From: CAYZZA01 sp964482685
GTDB lineage: Bacteria; Bacillota; Bacilli; Lactobacillales; Carnobacteriaceae_A
Direction: 5' to 3'
Assembly (NCBI GenBank): GCA_964482685.1
Contig: CAYZZA010000054.1
Span: 1-7,851 of the forward strand
Length of the DNA stretch: 7,851 bases
Shown here piece after piece: positions 5,563-7,851 of this stretch. The notes below the pieces were generated by a model, which did no database searches, was not told the origin of the DNA, and was given only the letters and a program-made list of their open reading frames with translations. A program made the translations under genes and the position numbers. Every line of letters starts with the position of its first letter. The stretch's first letter is position 1.

Positions 5563-5595
5563 TGTATAGGAGTACTCCACAATATTCTAAAACAA

Positions 5596-5637
5596 AAAAG
5601 ACTTTAAAGGCTATGAAATCAACCTTTAAAGTCTTTT
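5596..5637 (-). terminator. Rho-independent terminator of the tRNA-Ala unit
   Basis: Perfect 15-bp stem AAAAGACTTTAAAGG (5596-5610) with its complement at 5623-5637 and a 12-base loop. On the minus strand the second arm runs into TTTTTTG. It lies 28 bases past the 3' end of the tRNA gene, in the right orientation to end that transcript. Confidence 0.85.
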
Positions 5638-5665
5638 CGGTTTACTTTGCTTATGATACTCTAAA

Positions 5666-5738
5666 TGGAGATAGACGGGCTTGAACCGACGACCTCTACG
5701 CTGCCAGCGTAGCGCTCTCCCAACTGAGCTATACCCCC
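5666..5738 (-). tRNA. tRNA-Ala (anticodon GGC)
   Basis: A 73-base cloverleaf reads on the minus strand. The acceptor stem is GGGGGTA with TATCTCC and carries the G3-U70 wobble pair, the main alanine identity element. The D arm is GCTCAGTTGGGAGAGC. The anticodon stem CTACG/CGTAG holds loop CTGGCAG with anticodon GGC at 5703-5705. The T arm has GGTTCAAGCC. The discriminator base is A. The 3' CCA is not encoded (TTT follows), so it must be added by nucleotidyltransferase. It reads GCC (and GCU) codons. It is a single-gene unit with its own promoter and terminator rather than part of an rRNA operon. Confidence 0.97.
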
Positions 5739-5758
5739 TGTTTCCTTAACCAAATATT

Positions 5759-5787
5759 AGTATAGCAAATCCCTCATATCTATGCAA
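5759..5787 (-). promoter_or_regulatory. Predicted sigma-A promoter of tRNA-Ala
   Basis: Minus strand TTGCAT (5782-5787), a 17-base spacer, then TATACT (5759-5764), preceded by TGC as a partial extended -10. The start would fall about 12 bases before the mature tRNA 5' end. Spacing and both hexamers are close to consensus. Confidence 0.8.
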
Positions 5788-5829
5788 GTCTTTTATTTTA
5801 AAAATAGGCACACATTCTTCCTTTCTATA

Positions 5830-5859
5830 CTTACATTTCTAATTGTGTTAGAATATACC
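5830..5859 (+). promoter_or_regulatory. Possible promoter of rnjA
   Basis: CTTACA (5830-5835), an 18-base spacer and TATACC (5854-5859), each 4/6 to consensus. An alternative -10, TAGAAT (5849-5854), lacks a good -35. A promoter must lie in 5788-5978 because the upstream tRNA unit is on the other strand. The leader of about 110 bases holds two weak dyads (5865-5881 and 5899-5919), the second followed by TTATTTT. Confidence 0.3.
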
Positions 5860-5978
5860 TACCTGTTGTTCTTAAAACAACCTTCGAACGTAATATGGAA
5901 GACAATTGGAAGCTGTCTTTTATTTTCTAATGTTAAAAAAATAACGGTAAAAACAAATTGATATAAGGAGAACAAAAA

Positions 5979-7649
5979 ATGAAATTGCATATTAAAAACA
6001 ACGAGACTGCGGTCTATGGCGTCGGTGGTCTAGGTGAAATTGGAAAAAACATGTATGGCATCCAGTTTCAAGATGAAATCATTATTATTGACTGTGGAAT
6101 CAAGTTTCCAGAAGATGATTTACTTGGGATTGATTATGTTATCCCTGATTACACATACTTAATCGAAAACCAACAAAAAATAAAAGGAATTTTCATCACT
6201 CATGGACATGAAGACCATATCGGAGGGATTCCTTTCTTTTTACGGAAAGTGAACGTGCCTATCTATGCAGGTGGTCTAGCTCTTGCACTGATCAAAAACA
6301 AATTAAATGAACACGGTCTACTACGTACAACTGAAATCCATGAAATTAGTGATGATTCTGTTATTAAATTTAGAAAAACATCTGTTAGCTTCTACAGAAC
6401 CACACACAGTGTGCCAGAAGCATTTGGTGTAGTCGTAAAAACGCCTTCTGGTGTCTTTGTGCAAACAGGTGACTTTAAGTTTGACTTTACGCCCGTTGGG
6501 GAACCCGCAGATTTGCACAAAATGGCACGTATTGGCGAAGAAGGGGTCTTAGCCCTGCTATCCGATAGTACAAACGCTGAAATTCCTTCATTTACAAAAT
6601 CTGAACAAGTTGTCGGAGACACTATTCGTAGTTTGCTACAAAAAATTGATGGGCGCGTCATTTTTGCTACATTTGCGTCTAATATCTCTCGTGTGCAGCA
6701 AGTGATTTCTGCTGCCATTCAAACAAACCGAAAAGTTGCTATCTTTGGTCGTAGCATGGCTACATCCGTAGAAACCGGTAGAGAATTGGGCTACATTGAT
6801 GCGCCAGATGATACATTTGTGAACGCAAATGAACTAAAACGATATCCCGCTAATGAAATTCTGATTTTATGTACAGGTTCTCAAGGAGAGCCTATGGCTG
6901 CACTTAGTCGTATTGCCAATGGGACGCACAGACAAATCTCCATTCAACCATCAGACACGGTTATCTTTTCCAGCTCCCCTATTCCAGGGAATACATCTAG
7001 CGTAAACCGGGTTATTAACCTACTCATGGAAGCTGGAGCAGAAGTTATACATGGAAAGCTTAACAATATCCACACTTCTGGTCATGGTGGACAAGAAGAA
7101 CAAAAACTCATGTTGCGACTTATGAAACCTAAATATTTTATGCCTATCCACGGGGAATACCGCATGCAGAAAATCCATGCTGGATTAGCTGAAAAAACTG
7201 GCGTTCCCGAAGACAATTGTTTTGTAATGAACAACGGAGATGTGATTGCTTTTACAGAAGATAGTGCACGATATGCCGGTTCGTTTGAAGCTGGAGACAT
7301 TTATGTAGATGGAAAAGGAATCGGGGACATCGGAAACATTGTCTTAAAAGATCGTCACTTGCTATCTAAAAATGGTCTTGTTCTAGTCGTAGCAACGATT
7401 GATACCGCTAAAAAAGAAGTTCTTTCTGGTCCAGATATTATTTCACGTGGGTTTATCTACATGCGTGAATCAGATGAATTGATTCAGCAAGCACAAAGCG
7501 TGGCTTACCGGACCATTGAACGTGCCTTACAATATGATCAATTCAATGAATACAAACTTAGAAATAGTGTGATTGAAGATCTGAAAAGATTTTTCTATGA
7601 GCAAATGGAACGAAACCCAATGATTCTTCCAGTCTTTATGATTCTTTAA
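5979..7649 (+). CDS. rnjA: Ribonuclease J1
   Basis: RNase J1 of 556 aa, a metallo-beta-lactamase/beta-CASP enzyme with 5'-to-3' exonuclease and endonuclease activity. It drives mRNA turnover and rRNA maturation in Bacillota, usually together with RNase J2. It follows Bacillus subtilis RNase J1 closely along its full length. Seen: GGLGEIGKN (16-24), the zinc motif HGHEDH (75-80), TTHS (His143), GDFKFDF (Asp165) and SDSTNAE (195-201). The beta-CASP region follows with FGRSM, GSQGEPMAALSRIANGTHRQ, HTSGHGGQEE (365-374) and PIHGEYRM (His391). The C-terminal domain ends NPMILPVFMIL. The ATG follows AAGGAG by 8 bases. All catalytic residues are present and the length matches the family. The rpoY gene, encoding the epsilon subunit of RNA polymerase and usual just upstream of rnjA in related bacteria, is missing here, so an extra RNase J paralog is a minor alternative. 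Confidence 0.96.
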   Translation: MKLHIKNNETAVYGVGGLGEIGKNMYGIQFQDEIIIIDCGIKFPEDDLLGIDYVIPDYTYLIENQQKIKGIFITHGHEDHIGGIPFFLRKVNVPIYAGGLALALIKNKLNEHGLLRTTEIHEISDDSVIKFRKTSVSFYRTTHSVPEAFGVVVKTPSGVFVQTGDFKFDFTPVGEPADLHKMARIGEEGVLALLSDSTNAEIPSFTKSEQVVGDTIRSLLQKIDGRVIFATFASNISRVQQVISAAIQTNRKVAIFGRSMATSVETGRELGYIDAPDDTFVNANELKRYPANEILILCTGSQGEPMAALSRIANGTHRQISIQPSDTVIFSSSPIPGNTSSVNRVINLLMEAGAEVIHGKLNNIHTSGHGGQEEQKLMLRLMKPKYFMPIHGEYRMQKIHAGLAEKTGVPEDNCFVMNNGDVIAFTEDSARYAGSFEAGDIYVDGKGIGDIGNIVLKDRHLLSKNGLVLVVATIDTAKKEVLSGPDIISRGFIYMRESDELIQQAQSVAYRTIERALQYDQFNEYKLRNSVIEDLKRFFYEQMERNPMILPVFMIL

Positions 7650-7668
7650 ACTCAAAATAGTTAAGCCT

Positions 7669-7720
7669 AAAAAACGCCTAAAAAGCTGAGGATTACCTCT
7701 TCTTTCCAAGCGTTTTTTTT
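7669..7720 (+). terminator. Rho-independent terminator of rnjA
   Basis: Outer stem AAAAAACGC (7669-7677) with GCGTTTTTT (7710-7718), running into an eight-base T-tract. Inside lies a second stem-loop GAGG-ATTA-CCTC (7688-7699) flanked by small internal loops. It starts 20 bases after the rnjA stop. Confidence 0.8.
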
Positions 7721-7851
7721 ACTTTTATATTTCCCTCTAAAATCCTAATAATCTCACTCTGAGATTTCAAAGGTCTAGCAAATCATTTAACGGTGGATTT
7801 TATAATGAAGTTAGCCACTGCTAACTAAAAAACGCCATGTGAATTCCATGT
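7721..7851. other. Intergenic end of window, no gene seen
   Basis: AT-rich with two short dyads, AATCTC-N5-GAGATT (7750-7766) and GTTAGC-CACT-GCTAAC (7810-7825), and a TATAAT hexamer (7801-7806) without a matching -35. The run AAAAAACGCCATGT near the right edge could be the first arm of a terminator for a minus-strand gene outside the window. Confidence 0.4.

Noticed and set aside
6321..7300. Minus-strand ORFs of 65, 108 and 72 codons
   Set aside because: Shadows of rnjA.
7527..7709. Minus-strand ORF of 60 codons
   Set aside because: Crosses the rnjA terminator and overlaps its conserved C-terminal end; no supporting signal.
1..7851. CRISPR array, prophage or insertion sequence
   Set aside because: No regularly spaced repeats, transposase, integrase or phage structural motif on either strand.

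Overview
The window is AT-rich DNA from a low-GC Gram-positive bacterium (Bacillota), most likely a member of the Lactobacillales such as the Enterococcaceae or Carnobacteriaceae. The evidence is a full-length RNase J1 of the Bacillus type, strong AAGGAG ribosome binding sites, rho-independent terminators and a tRNA gene without an encoded CCA. The genus cannot be fixed from the sequence alone.

Left part (1-1746): an OmpR-type response regulator and its membrane histidine kinase overlap by 14 bases on the minus strand, behind their own predicted promoter. The kinase runs off the left edge and lacks the end of its ATPase domain. A perfect 23-bp hairpin terminator (1747-1797) separates this pair from the next operon.

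Centre-left (1847-3850): a compact divergent module. Two YeeE/YedE half-transporters with a 1-base stop/start overlap lie on the minus strand. A Crp/Fnr-type regulator faces them on the plus strand. The 105 bases between the first transporter codon and the re-assigned regulator start hold two overlapping -10 candidates on opposite strands inside a dyad. They also hold a TGTGA/TCACA half-site array just upstream of the regulator ribosome binding site. The two half-transporters probably assemble into one channel for thiosulfate or another sulfur compound. The regulator, which has a C-x5-C pair, probably controls them and itself. This is the most interesting part of the window.

Centre (3851-4763): a 470-base gene-free stretch full of short dyads, then a small unrecognised protein with a ribbon-helix-helix-like N-terminus.

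Right part (4764-7851): on the minus strand, an endonuclease/exonuclease/phosphatase-family hydrolase is interrupted by a 10-N assembly gap that breaks its frame, preceded by a 29-codon ORF. Next comes a tRNA-Ala(GGC) transcription unit with clear promoter and terminator. On the plus strand lies rnjA (RNase J1) with its own leader and terminator. The rpoY gene that normally precedes rnjA is absent here.

No insertion sequence, CRISPR array, phage gene or rRNA was seen.
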